Assembly (NCBI RefSeq): GCF_016881005.1
Contig: NZ_JACOPV010000006.1
Coordinates: forward strand, 186,001 to 250,000
DNA length: 64,000 bases
Direction of reading: 5' to 3'
DNA from: Pseudomonas arcuscaelestis
GTDB taxonomy: Bacteria; Pseudomonadota; Gammaproteobacteria; Pseudomonadales; Pseudomonadaceae
How positions within the stretch are numbered: the stretch's first letter is position 1; the number at the start of each line of letters is the position of its first letter. The notes under the pieces are model-generated. The model saw nothing but the letters and a program-made list of their open reading frames with translations, was not told where the DNA came from and did no database searches. Positions 17,755 to 25,316 of this stretch are shown here, in pieces. The position numbers and the translations under genes were made by a program.

Positions 17755-18381
17755 TTACTGAGCCAGTATGAACGCGGCGAGGGTCTGCAGGTTTTCCGCG
17801 CTCAACTGCGCGTAAGGCGGCATGGGCGTTTGCCCCCATTTCCCGGAACCTCCCTGCTGAATGCTGGCGGCTACCTTGGTCATCGCCTGCGGATCGTTTG
17901 CATACTTGGTGGCGACTTGGTGATACGCCGGGCCTACCACCTTGTGATCGAGTGCGTGGCAGGACAGGCACGCATTGTTCTGCAACAGCGCTGTGGCGTC
18001 GACGTTCGCAACAGGCGCCTGTACCTTCGGCGAACTGGCAGCCTGCACCTCGGCATCGCTTGCCTGGGCACTGCCGTAGGTCACCGCCAGGTAAGCACCG
18101 ATAATGCTCACATCCTGATCGCTGATAGGCGCACCGTACACGTGCTGCATCTTGCTGGCTTCTGCCGTCCACTGCGCCAAGGTCATTCCGGGCGGCTGGA
18201 AATTGATGTAATCGGCGGAATGGCAGGTCGAGCATTTTTGCTGGGCCAACGGATAACCGGGCAGGCTACTGGGTTTGAGCGCAGCGGTTTCTGGCGGCAA
18301 GGTGATCGACAGCGGTGCCGCGTTCGCAACGCCAGCCAAACAAATCTGCGCCGTGCACAGCAAAGTGATCAGACGTTTCAT
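17755..18381 (-). CDS. sorB: Dihaem cytochrome c, electron acceptor of sulfite dehydrogenase
   Basis: A 208-residue exported protein: a signal peptide (residues 1-21, ending VANA) then two haem-binding motifs, CSTCH at 50-54 and CLSCH at 138-142, each opening its own cytochrome c domain. It lies 10 bp after sorA with AAGGAGC before the ATG, so it is probably the periplasmic electron acceptor for the sulfite dehydrogenase. Classical SorB is monohaem, so the two-domain form is notable. An upstream in-frame start would add 38 residues inside sorA and is rejected. Confidence 0.85.
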   Translation of the reverse strand: MKRLITLLCTAQICLAGVANAAPLSITLPPETAALKPSSLPGYPLAQQKCSTCHSADYINFQPPGMTLAQWTAEASKMQHVYGAPISDQDVSIIGAYLAVTYGSAQASDAEVQAASSPKVQAPVANVDATALLQNNACLSCHALDHKVVGPAYHQVATKYANDPQAMTKVAASIQQGGSGKWGQTPMPPYAQLSAENLQTLAAFILAQ

Positions 18382-18391
18382 GCAAGCTCCT

Positions 18392-19651
18392 TCAGGCGAC
18401 AGTAACGTGGCTGGTTTCGACGACGTGGCGGCGGTAGCCCCCGGGGTTCCAGTCGGCGCGCAGCGGCTGCACCTCGCCTGCCCGGTTAGTGGCACGTACC
18501 ATCAACTGGGTGGCGCCCTTGTGGGCGAGGGTGACGGGCAGCGTCCATTCACGAAAGGAAAAACGGCCCAGGTCCTGGCCCAGCTGAGCCTCACGCCAGC
18601 TTTTGCCACCGTCGACAGAAAGCTGCACCGTGTTGATCCCGTCGCCGCCATCAAAGGCTATGCCTTTGAGCACCACCGGTGTATCGAGCGGCAACACATC
18701 GCCTTGCTTTACGCTGGTAATAAAGCTGCGCACCGGCATTTTCGAAATCGGCTTGGTTTGCGCCGCCGTGGTACCGGGTGCAATGCACAAACAGTCGTTG
18801 TCCGGTACGCGGTAACCTTTGGCCATGAAGAAACCGTCGTAGGTGTGATCGAGCACTTCGATCTCGCTCAGGTGCTTGACCCAGTAGGTGCCGAAATAAC
18901 CGGGCACCACCAGACGGATCGGGTAACCGTTGAGGAAGGGCAGGTCGGTGCCGTTCATTGACCAGGCGATCATCGGCTCACCGCCGAGGGCATGACCAAT
19001 GTCCAGGGCCTTGATGAACTCCGGGGTGCTCGCCAGCACGGGTTTATCCAGCCCGCGAAAGGTCACTTGCCTGGCGTCGGCCTTGACCCCGGCCTTCTCC
19101 AGCACTGCCTTGAGTGGAACCCCAAGCCAGCGGGCATTGCCCATTGAGCCATTACCCAACTGCGCGCCGAACACCCGCGGCATCGAGAAACCACGGCTGT
19201 TTCCCGAGCACTGATTGACGGCCACCACCTCCACCGGCTCGGCGAGTGCTTTGAGCTCAGCGAGAGAAAGTGACAGCGGCGTTTGCACCGAGCCCTTGAT
19301 CGTCAGGCGGTAGGTGTCTGGATCGATGCTGGTGGGGAAGTTAGCCAGGTGATAACGCACGAAAAACGCATCATTGGGCGTGATCGGCCCCTCGTTGAAC
19401 ACGGCGAATGGCGTTTCCAGATGCGGCGGACGCGTGGTCACCAAGGTCAAGGGTCGCTTCTGCGGGTACTGCACCAGCGGCCGCGGGCCGGCGGCGAAGG
19501 TCACTTCTTCGGCATTGGAGGCGGATGATCCGGCTTTGCCGGCCGCGTTAACCAGATTCGCCAACGGCGAGGCTGCAAACGCTAGGGTGATGGCGTCGCG
19601 CAGTACACGTCGACGGCTTGGCTTGCTGTTGTCTATAAAACTGAACTTCAT
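18392..19651 (-). CDS. sorA: Periplasmic molybdopterin sulfite dehydrogenase, SorA-like
   Basis: A 419-residue sulfite oxidase-family protein. The N-terminus carries a twin-arginine signal (SRRRVLRDA, then a hydrophobic stretch to about 37). The molybdenum-ligating cysteine is expected at C148 in NQCSGNSRG, followed by the Mo-cofactor domain and a C-terminal dimerisation domain with the FREWTLPV pattern. It oxidises sulfite to sulfate and passes electrons to the cytochrome encoded next. This clears sulfite formed by Xsc. The YedY-type reductases share the fold, but the cytochrome partner and context favour SorA. Confidence 0.88.
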   Translation of the reverse strand: MKFSFIDNSKPSRRRVLRDAITLAFAASPLANLVNAAGKAGSSASNAEEVTFAAGPRPLVQYPQKRPLTLVTTRPPHLETPFAVFNEGPITPNDAFFVRYHLANFPTSIDPDTYRLTIKGSVQTPLSLSLAELKALAEPVEVVAVNQCSGNSRGFSMPRVFGAQLGNGSMGNARWLGVPLKAVLEKAGVKADARQVTFRGLDKPVLASTPEFIKALDIGHALGGEPMIAWSMNGTDLPFLNGYPIRLVVPGYFGTYWVKHLSEIEVLDHTYDGFFMAKGYRVPDNDCLCIAPGTTAAQTKPISKMPVRSFITSVKQGDVLPLDTPVVLKGIAFDGGDGINTVQLSVDGGKSWREAQLGQDLGRFSFREWTLPVTLAHKGATQLMVRATNRAGEVQPLRADWNPGGYRRHVVETSHVTVA

Positions 19652-19804
19652 TCTGCACGCTCGGGGGCCAAGTTGGGTTCAGGAGTAATGCCTCGCAAGA
19701 CTATGGTCGGGCGCCCGTGGGGGGAGGGGTAGGTCCAATTCGTGGTTGGCTGTTGGGCCTCGGCGTTCATTGACCGCTGAAGTGAGCGCAACTATGATGC
19801 GCAA

Positions 19805-19822
19805 ACCTACCGACCGGTAGGT
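19805..19822. promoter_or_regulatory. TetR-type operator upstream of the efflux gene
   Basis: ACCTACC (19805-19811) and GGTAGGT (19816-19822) are inverted around GACC, about 24 bp before the efflux gene ATG. ACCTACCGACCGGTAGGT-type palindromes are common sites for TetR regulators of efflux genes in Pseudomonas. The regulator is probably the TetR protein encoded after the efflux gene. The divergent sorA promoter shares the same 194-bp gap; nothing else was recognised in it. Confidence 0.7.
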
Positions 19823-19845
19823 AGCAGTTAAATTAACGGATTGAA

Positions 19846-21069
19846 ATGATGAACACCGTGCAATCGGAACAGGTGCCACTGAAGTTGGCGATTGGCTTGG
19901 GAGTAGTGGGCGCCTTGGGCCCTTCGGCTGTCGACATGTACCTTTCAAGCCTTCCGGAAATTGCCCGTGATTACCACGCAAGCTTTGCGGGCGCTCAGCT
20001 CACCCTGACGTTTTTCCTCCTGGCCATGGGCGCAGGACAACTGTTGTTTGGGCCGTTCGTCGATGCCTACGGACGCAGACGCCCCCTGCTGATTGGCCTT
20101 GTGTTGTTCATCCTGTGCTCGCTGGGTTCGGCGTGGGCACCGACACTCAACACCTTGATTGGCTTTCGCTTTGTACAAGGCCTGGGCTCTGCGCTGACAT
20201 TGGTGGTGATCATGAGCATGGTTCGAGATGTTAGCCAGGGGGCGACAGCGACCAAACTGTTCGCGCTGCTGATGACCATCGAGGGCGTGGCACCCATTCT
20301 GGCCCCGGCGCTGGGTGGCTTTATCGACACCTGGTTTGGCTGGCGTGCGGTAATGCTCACCCTTGCGATTCTGGGCGTAGCGGTGTTGCTGAACAGCTGG
20401 CTGAACCTCCCGGAAACCCTAGCAACGGACAAGCGCGAGCCGCTGAAACTGACTTCGGCGTGCCGCATTTACGTGAAGATCGCCAAGGATCGCCACTTTC
20501 TGTTGCCTGCCCTTGCGGTGGCCGCAGTGTTCTTCTTCCTCTTTGCCTACATCGGCGGCGCAACGCTGGTGTATCAAGAAACCTACGGGCTGAGCGCGCA
20601 GTCGTTTGGCATCCTGTTTGGCGTGACAGGCTTTGCCATCTTGTTTGGCGCCATGCTCGCCGGCAGACTCATCACCACCCTAGGCATGAACCGGCTGACC
20701 TTACTGGGTGTAGGCTGCATGGCGAGCGGCGCCCTCATCACCTTGCTGGCAACCGCCACCAACGTCGGCTTACCCGGCATTGCGGCAGGCATGGCCTTGG
20801 CACTGTTTGGCCTGGGCATTGCCGAATCGACACTGATGTCACTGGTAATGTCCTCCCAGGAACGCGCGCTGGGCTCCACCGCCGCCTTGTTGGGCGCCAT
20901 TCAACTGTCCATCTCATCGAGTGCCACACCGCTATCGGCAGTCGTTCTAAACTACGGCCCCCTCGCCTGGACGAGCCTCCTGGTAATCAGCGCACTGCTC
21001 GTGTGCCTGCTGACCTGGATAAGCCTACCCAAAGGCAGAAACGCCACATTCAGCCTTGCCGGCCACTGA
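19846..21069 (+). CDS. Bcr/CflA-family drug efflux MFS transporter
   Basis: A 407-residue major facilitator with about twelve hydrophobic segments. The first-helix pattern GALGPSAVDMYLSSLPEIARDY and the loop GPFVDAYGRRRPLL are typical of Bcr/CflA drug:H+ antiporters in the inner membrane. It is followed at once by a TetR gene and preceded by a TetR-type palindrome, which implies substrate-inducible expression. The transported compound cannot be read from sequence. Membership of the sulfonate locus is unlikely. Confidence 0.88.
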   Translation: MMNTVQSEQVPLKLAIGLGVVGALGPSAVDMYLSSLPEIARDYHASFAGAQLTLTFFLLAMGAGQLLFGPFVDAYGRRRPLLIGLVLFILCSLGSAWAPTLNTLIGFRFVQGLGSALTLVVIMSMVRDVSQGATATKLFALLMTIEGVAPILAPALGGFIDTWFGWRAVMLTLAILGVAVLLNSWLNLPETLATDKREPLKLTSACRIYVKIAKDRHFLLPALAVAAVFFFLFAYIGGATLVYQETYGLSAQSFGILFGVTGFAILFGAMLAGRLITTLGMNRLTLLGVGCMASGALITLLATATNVGLPGIAAGMALALFGLGIAESTLMSLVMSSQERALGSTAALLGAIQLSISSSATPLSAVVLNYGPLAWTSLLVISALLVCLLTWISLPKGRNATFSLAGH

Positions 21070-21081
21070 CAAGAGCCATTG

Positions 21082-21690
21082 ATGACCACGACAACCCTGA
21101 CACCAGCCGCTGAACGAATCGTACAACTTGCCCTGCAACACTTCGCCGATCGCGGCTACGACGCAGCCTCACTGAACGACATCGCCGTCAGCGCCGGAAT
21201 CAAAAAAGCCTCGCTGTACGCGCACTTCACCAGCAAGGATGACCTGTATACCGCCGTGCTCAATTGCGCTTTGAAAAGTGAGCGGGACTATGTAGACGCA
21301 CAATTTTCCACGCCAGAAAACGGCCAGACGCCGGGCGAGCAGTACATCGACAACCTGCAACGTCGCTACAGCGAAAGTTGCGCGTTGCGCTTTTTACTGC
21401 GGGCAGCGTTTTACCCACCGGCGTCGATCGAACAGCGCGTTAAGTCGGGTTTTGAGGGGTATTTGGCCGGGATTCGTGAGCGTTTTCAGGCTTCGCTTGA
21501 GGGGGCTTATCCGGCTATGGGATTGCAGAATGTTGAGCTGGTAGCTGAGGCTTATTTGGCGTTGATTGATAGTCTGCATGTTGAGCTTATCTATGGGAAT
21601 GATGAGGCGTATGGGCGGCGTTTTGATGCGTTGCGGCGATTGATTAGGGTTGTGGGGGGGCTTTGCTTGCGGGGGGGGGGGCGTGGGTAG
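21082..21690 (+). CDS. TetR-family regulator of the efflux gene
   Basis: A 202-residue TetR protein: an N-terminal helix-turn-helix (residues about 9-55: ALQHFADRGYDAASLNDIAVSAGIKKASLYAHFTSKDD, read in parts) and a variable ligand domain. The ATG at 21082 is preferred to the TTG one codon before. It follows the transporter by 12 bp and probably represses both genes through the palindrome at 19805. From about 21410 the plus strand turns sharply G/T-rich and C-poor, and the last codons run through an 11-G tract, so the C-terminus (CLRGGGRG) may be altered or slippage-prone. Confidence 0.85.
   Translation: MTTTTLTPAAERIVQLALQHFADRGYDAASLNDIAVSAGIKKASLYAHFTSKDDLYTAVLNCALKSERDYVDAQFSTPENGQTPGEQYIDNLQRRYSESCALRFLLRAAFYPPASIEQRVKSGFEGYLAGIRERFQASLEGAYPAMGLQNVELVAEAYLALIDSLHVELIYGNDEAYGRRFDALRRLIRVVGGLCLRGGGRG
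21653..21681 (+). repeat. Poly-G tracts at the end of the TetR gene
   Basis: Seven G residues at 21654-21660 and eleven at 21671-21681 lie in the last coding codons of the TetR gene. The surrounding 21430-21780 is strongly G over C and T over A on the plus strand. Such long G runs are rare in this genome region and could be length-variable or a sequencing-error point. Confidence 0.6.
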
Positions 21691-21780
21691 GTAGGTTGGC
21701 TGATTGATTGTGAGTTTGCGTGGTGTGGGTGGTTTGTAGGTGTGTTGTGACTGATGGTGATTTTTGGGAAAGTCAGAAGG

Positions 21781-21810
21781 CACAAAGCCTCGAATAATCG
21801 AGGCTTTGTG
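21781..21810. terminator. Hairpin at the left island edge
   Basis: CACAAAGCCTCGA (21781-21793) and TCGAGGCTTTGTG (21798-21810) form a perfect 13-bp stem with an ATAA loop. On the minus strand it directly follows the ssrA-like end at 21817-21839, so it may be the original ssrA terminator left behind when the island entered. It could also end the TetR transcript. Confidence 0.6.
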
Positions 21811-21816
21811 TGGAAT

Positions 21817-21839
21817 TGGTGGGCCGGGGTAATCTGAAC
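21817..21839 (-). other. Candidate left attachment site (degenerate ssrA 3' end)
   Basis: TGGTGGGCCGGGG then TAATCTGAAC matches the plus-strand view of the ssrA 3' end at 62805-62828 at 20 positions, with one missing base and three mismatches, in the same orientation. Read on the minus strand it looks like a T-loop and acceptor stem ending in CCA, followed by a hairpin. Integrase arm-type repeats lie just inside it. The imperfect match means either divergence after integration or a junction made with an older element. Confidence 0.55.
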
Positions 21840-21890
21840 AGGCTTCATAATTAATTGATTTATAAGGCTAATATCCGGTTTGTTTTTTTG

Positions 21891-21912
21891 TTGGAATACC
21901 TTTTGGAATACC
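21891..21912 (+). repeat. Integrase arm-type repeats, left end
   Basis: TTGGAATACC occurs at 21891-21900 and 21903-21912, a 12-bp period. The same word occurs next to the integrase at 62671-62690, which is why I read these as arm-type binding sites flanking the left attachment core. Confidence 0.6.
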
Positions 21913-22055
21913 TTCGTCAGAGACTCATAACAATTAGGTCCGCCGAGGTGATGCTTCTTGTCGAGCTGAAGGATCGCGTGGAGGAGGTCGCTTTGCTTGA
22001 TGGCATGTCTATACCCCCGCTCAGATCACTCTGCGTCTGGCTCAAGGCGAATGGA

Positions 22056-23144
22056 TTAGTTCTCTTCTGGCTTCCCCTGAGAAACTCTGAGAGCCGTGGT
22101 CTTCTTTATCTGAAGAGGTATTTTCTTAATCCCAGCGGAGATGTCAGTGATCGCTTCACTGCCAGGCCGGCTTTGTAGTACTGATCGAGACTCAAGGTCG
22201 TTCGTATTTTTTTCAAGGGAGACAGAATTCTTCTCTTCCGGAAGCTCCTTTGGGCGTAGACCCGCGAGATTATTCGTTGCCGGATCATGAGGGGCAGCTA
22301 CGAGCACAAAGGTGGACTCCAAATAATCTTCTGGCAGCTGCAGGCGCTCCGAGTCAATCCTAGACGTATATTCAGTTGAGCTTGATTGATTCTCTGTCGG
22401 TGACTTTTGCGAACAAAACGGGCTCTCTGTGGCAGGCTCTTTTAGGGCCTGAGTGGAATCGCCCACTGGTATGGCGTGATTAAAGAGCTCGCTTGGTAGT
22501 AGGGTGCTCTGGCCTTTCACGATTGCTTCGGCATCGACCATTATCTGCTTGCACCGCTTGTCGATCCTGCGTTGCTGATCCTGGGTGACGGGTTCTGTTG
22601 AAGGCGCGACATCTTGCAGCAGGATCTCCAATCGACACACTCGTGCAATGCTGACATCCAGCAACTCCCTCAGGGTTTTGTTGGTCTCTTTGTATTGGGC
22701 AGTGTTATTTTTTGAGTTTCTCAGCAGCTCTTTGTGCGTCTTTTTTTCTTCGTTGAGCGTCGTCTCAAATCTTACATGGGCATCCAGCTCACCAGAGATC
22801 AACCTGCCGAGCATCTCGGCTGCAGTGACCTTTTTCTTCTTGGCTAGCCACGCCAGCTGATTTTTCACATCGACTTTGAGCTTGAAGGCATATGTCTTTC
22901 GGCCCTTCTCGTTGTCTGAGGCGTTGGATTTAAACTTCCTCCATGCGTCCTTCATTTGCCCAATGAGCAATATGCCCTCTCTCGTGCTCTCCAGCTCCTC
23001 CCCGATCCGAAGGAGCTGATCGTTCCTTAAGGGGTGACGTTGCTGGTCTATTTCCCCTTTCCCTTGCAGATATTTGTGAGCCCATTCCTGCTGTTTTTGA
23101 TCATTGCGATCTAGCCATGTAAGTCCAAGCGACCTCTGACCCAT
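22056..23144 (-). CDS. Coiled-coil protein with a possible ribbon-helix-helix segment, unknown function
   Basis: A 362-residue protein, not recognised. Start set at the ATG at 23144 (MGQRSLGLTW) because GGAGG stands eight bases before it. Residues about 80-115 (YAFKLKVDVKNQLAWLAKKKKVTAAEMLGRLI, in parts) resemble a ribbon-helix-helix DNA-binding unit, residues 125-190 are charged and probably coiled coil, and the C-terminal half is low in structure and Ser/Glu-rich. It is divergent from the gene at 23305, with palindromes between them. Similar gene order near AlpA and Gp2-like genes suggests a replication or regulation role in the element's satellite-like module. Confidence 0.65.
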   Translation of the reverse strand: MGQRSLGLTWLDRNDQKQQEWAHKYLQGKGEIDQQRHPLRNDQLLRIGEELESTREGILLIGQMKDAWRKFKSNASDNEKGRKTYAFKLKVDVKNQLAWLAKKKKVTAAEMLGRLISGELDAHVRFETTLNEEKKTHKELLRNSKNNTAQYKETNKTLRELLDVSIARVCRLEILLQDVAPSTEPVTQDQQRRIDKRCKQIMVDAEAIVKGQSTLLPSELFNHAIPVGDSTQALKEPATESPFCSQKSPTENQSSSTEYTSRIDSERLQLPEDYLESTFVLVAAPHDPATNNLAGLRPKELPEEKNSVSLEKNTNDLESRSVLQSRPGSEAITDISAGIKKIPLQIKKTTALRVSQGKPEEN

Positions 23145-23193
23145 ACCCCCATCCTCCCCCAATTGTTGATGCCAGTCTGCAGCATTATACCTT

Positions 23194-23270
23194 GTGATTG
23201 ATCACGTGATGCTGTCACGTGACTGCATCACGACTTGGAAAAAAACAGTCTGTAAATATTGCGATATAAT
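23194..23270. promoter_or_regulatory. Palindrome cluster and -10 box in divergent promoter region
   Basis: Two perfect palindromes, ATCACGTGAT (23201-23210) and GTCACGTGAC (23214-23223), lie 3 bp apart, flanked by GTGAT (23194) and ATCAC (near 23227). A TATAAT box is at 23265-23270, reading rightward. This looks like an operator next to a promoter for the gene at 23305 and perhaps for the leftward gene at 23144. The -10 position argues against translation starting at 23194. Confidence 0.5.
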
Positions 23271-23304
23271 AGGCCGCTGTAGCCGATATTACGGTGGTGT
23301 CAGC

Positions 23305-24708
23305 GTGTTTTTATCTGCATTATTTTGTGAAGTGAAAGGGCTTGGGCCCGAGGGGAAGTATTTCCTGGTGCGCTTCATCCAGCGCTTTGGAATAGCTGAG
23401 ACGGTCGACCTTGGTGTGAAGGCCTTGGCAAAGCAGTTTGGGCTCTCAGATCGCCAGGTGTCAGGAGCGCTGACCACTTTGGTGGCGCTCGATGTAATGA
23501 GCTTCTCGTCCACTCCCGAGGGCAAGGGGCGCCCCAAAAGGTGCTACCAACTCAAAGAGGATTTTTACAAGAAGCTCGAAAGCATTACCGCGTTTACAGA
23601 AACGCAGCATGAGGTAGCTATCGGCAGTTTGCTTAGGCACGAAAGCAAGAAGGTCTGCCAAGCAAGCGAAAAACCCGAGGAGCAGAACGACGAGGTGGGT
23701 CTGCTGACTGACCTACGGAGTAAAAAACAGCCTGATCGGCTCACTGTCGTGAATCGACTGTTGCTGAGTGTGTTGTTGTGCCGCGCTGACCGTTTCGGGG
23801 TGGTCAAAGATCTGGGCTTCGCGACGCTCTGTAAGCTCACTGGGCTCAATAAGGAGCGACTTAGGCACAGGCTCGGGCGGCTGATCGACCAGGGCTTGAT
23901 AAGGACCTACGTGCCTGGGGCAACGAATCCAATCTTCGCGCGTAAAATGAAAAGTATCTACTACCTGAATCTTGACCATCCAGAGCTAGCGGGCGTGGGA
24001 AGTGCCACTTCAATTCTGGTGTGCATGCATGGGGCGCATAAAATCGATGATGTGATGCATGCATATCGCGTTCGAAGGGAGGTTTATTGTCCCAACGAGG
24101 CGAGCCGTGCACTTAATCAAGGCACAAAATACGAGCAGTTTGTTAGGCACTTTGCGACCTTGAAAGAGCCGGCATTTGAATTGTTACAGGTCATGGTGGA
24201 GCGGTACGCTGCATATCTGCTCTCAAGGTATTGGTCCGACCTGCTCCCCGGCTTTACAAATAAACGGATTGTCGACCTGGGGTTGCGTGAGTTGATCAGC
24301 ATGGACTTTCGGCCTTCAACGCAACCACCAGAATTCGATGGTGACGGCACCACATGTTCGGGTAGGGAACAGTTCATCGATGTGTTAGATGAGCTCTGTC
24401 ACTGGGCTTATAGATTGGCGTTTTGGATCAAAACGTTTTTTGGGGAGATCCCCAACGTACCGTTCGATTGTATGGATTTCGTCATCATTCCTCAGCCGAT
24501 AGAGGATGGCTATATTCGCATTGCGTTGCTTGCTCTGCCCCGCTCATTAGCTGGGTGGAGCGGTTGCCTAGTCGTTGCTGCTGATGCTGCGGGGGGGGAG
24601 GTAGGGTACTTCCCCATCGAATCTGACATCCCCATTGAGCATCGATACAACTATGGCTTGCTGACTGCACCAGGCCGGGCCCGGCCGGGCCGGCCAATGG
24701 CGAGGTGA
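23305..24708 (+). CDS. Helix-turn-helix protein of unknown function
   Basis: About 467 residues if the GTG at 23305 is used; that choice follows a TATAAT at 23265 and a GGTGGTG element upstream, and other starts (from GTG at 23194) remain open. Residues following KYFLVRFIQRFGIAETVDLGVKALAKQF then GLSDRQVSGALTTLVALDVM look like a winged helix-turn-helix, and a second similar unit appears near FATLCKLTGLNKERLRHRLGRLIDQGL. The C-terminal half is unassigned. Codon use is less GC-rich than the chromosome. It precedes alpA by 57 bp. A replication or copy-control role is possible. Confidence 0.6.
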   Translation: MFLSALFCEVKGLGPEGKYFLVRFIQRFGIAETVDLGVKALAKQFGLSDRQVSGALTTLVALDVMSFSSTPEGKGRPKRCYQLKEDFYKKLESITAFTETQHEVAIGSLLRHESKKVCQASEKPEEQNDEVGLLTDLRSKKQPDRLTVVNRLLLSVLLCRADRFGVVKDLGFATLCKLTGLNKERLRHRLGRLIDQGLIRTYVPGATNPIFARKMKSIYYLNLDHPELAGVGSATSILVCMHGAHKIDDVMHAYRVRREVYCPNEASRALNQGTKYEQFVRHFATLKEPAFELLQVMVERYAAYLLSRYWSDLLPGFTNKRIVDLGLRELISMDFRPSTQPPEFDGDGTTCSGREQFIDVLDELCHWAYRLAFWIKTFFGEIPNVPFDCMDFVIIPQPIEDGYIRIALLALPRSLAGWSGCLVVAADAAGGEVGYFPIESDIPIEHRYNYGLLTAPGRARPGRPMAR

Positions 24709-24765
24709 TTAAGTAGTTTTTTACAGGCTTTGCGAATCCTCTGAACGAATATGAGGAGCCCGTTC

Positions 24766-24957
24766 ATGAGGATCATCCGTCTGGAAGAGGTTAAAGACTG
24801 CACCGGCTTGGGCCGGTCCACGATCTATAAGTACATCGACAAAGGAGCATTCCCAAAGCCGGTCTCGCTGGGTGATCGGTGCGTTGGCTGGGTGGAAAGT
24901 GAGGTACACGACTGGATTCTGGCTAGGATTAAGGCACGCGACTCGGCCGAGGGGTAG
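24766..24957 (+). CDS. alpA: AlpA-family regulator/excisionase
   Basis: A 63-residue MerR-like winged-helix protein: MRIIRLEEVKDCTGLGRSTI then YKYIDKGAFPKPVSLGDRCVGW matches the AlpA family, which activates integrase genes or directs excision in P4-like elements. GAGGAG lies seven bases before the ATG at 24766; the earlier ATG at 24751 lacks a site. It is the expected partner of the tyrosine integrase at the right end, though 37 kb away. Confidence 0.88.
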   Translation: MRIIRLEEVKDCTGLGRSTIYKYIDKGAFPKPVSLGDRCVGWVESEVHDWILARIKARDSAEG

Positions 24958-25017
24958 CCGTATGACTCGTAGGCATCTGGGGTGAGCTTTGGGTGCCTGT
25001 TACAAGCAATCTCAATA

Positions 25018-25048
25018 CGCCATGGCAGGGGAAGCCCCTGCCATGGCG
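25018..25048 (+). terminator. Strong hairpin after alpA
   Basis: A perfect 14-bp stem (25018-25031 with 25035-25048) around AAG, arms CGCCATGGCAGGGG and its complement, followed by CTTTATGT. It is 60 bp after the alpA stop and probably ends that transcript. A 71-codon frame across it is not considered real. The rest of 24958-25316 holds only the next hairpin. Confidence 0.6.
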
Positions 25049-25276
25049 CTTTATGTCTCGTCAGCCGGTTGCCGTGGTGGCACCTCAGACAACTCCCCCG
25101 GTAGGCTCATAGCCAAAGTCTCAATAGATGGGGGAATGTGGTTTCCAATAGGCCTGCTTTTCTGGGCAGTGCCTTCCTTGGTTAAGCTGGTTTTATTGAT
25201 ATAGCCATATTCAATCAACTACTACCTTCCAATAGTCTCAAGCAGAGAACGTCTCAGCAGTAAAAAATTACTCAGT

Positions 25277-25312
25277 GAGTACTTGGTGTGATCATCACCC
25301 AACCAGGTACTC
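25277..25312 (+). promoter_or_regulatory. Imperfect inverted repeat just before the Gp2-like gene
   Basis: GAGTAC (25277) and GTACTC (25307) bracket an internally symmetrical core (TTGGTGTGATCA against TCACCCAACCA) ending 4 bp before the ATG at 25317. Folded in mRNA it would cover the ribosome-binding region; on DNA it could be an origin-like hairpin nicked by, or bound by, the adjacent replication-type protein. Confidence 0.4.
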
Positions 25313-25316
25313 AACC

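Noticed and set aside
24989..25204. 71-codon frame after alpA
   Set aside because: Runs through a perfect 28-base-pair-rich hairpin, has no ribosome site and no plausible protein character.
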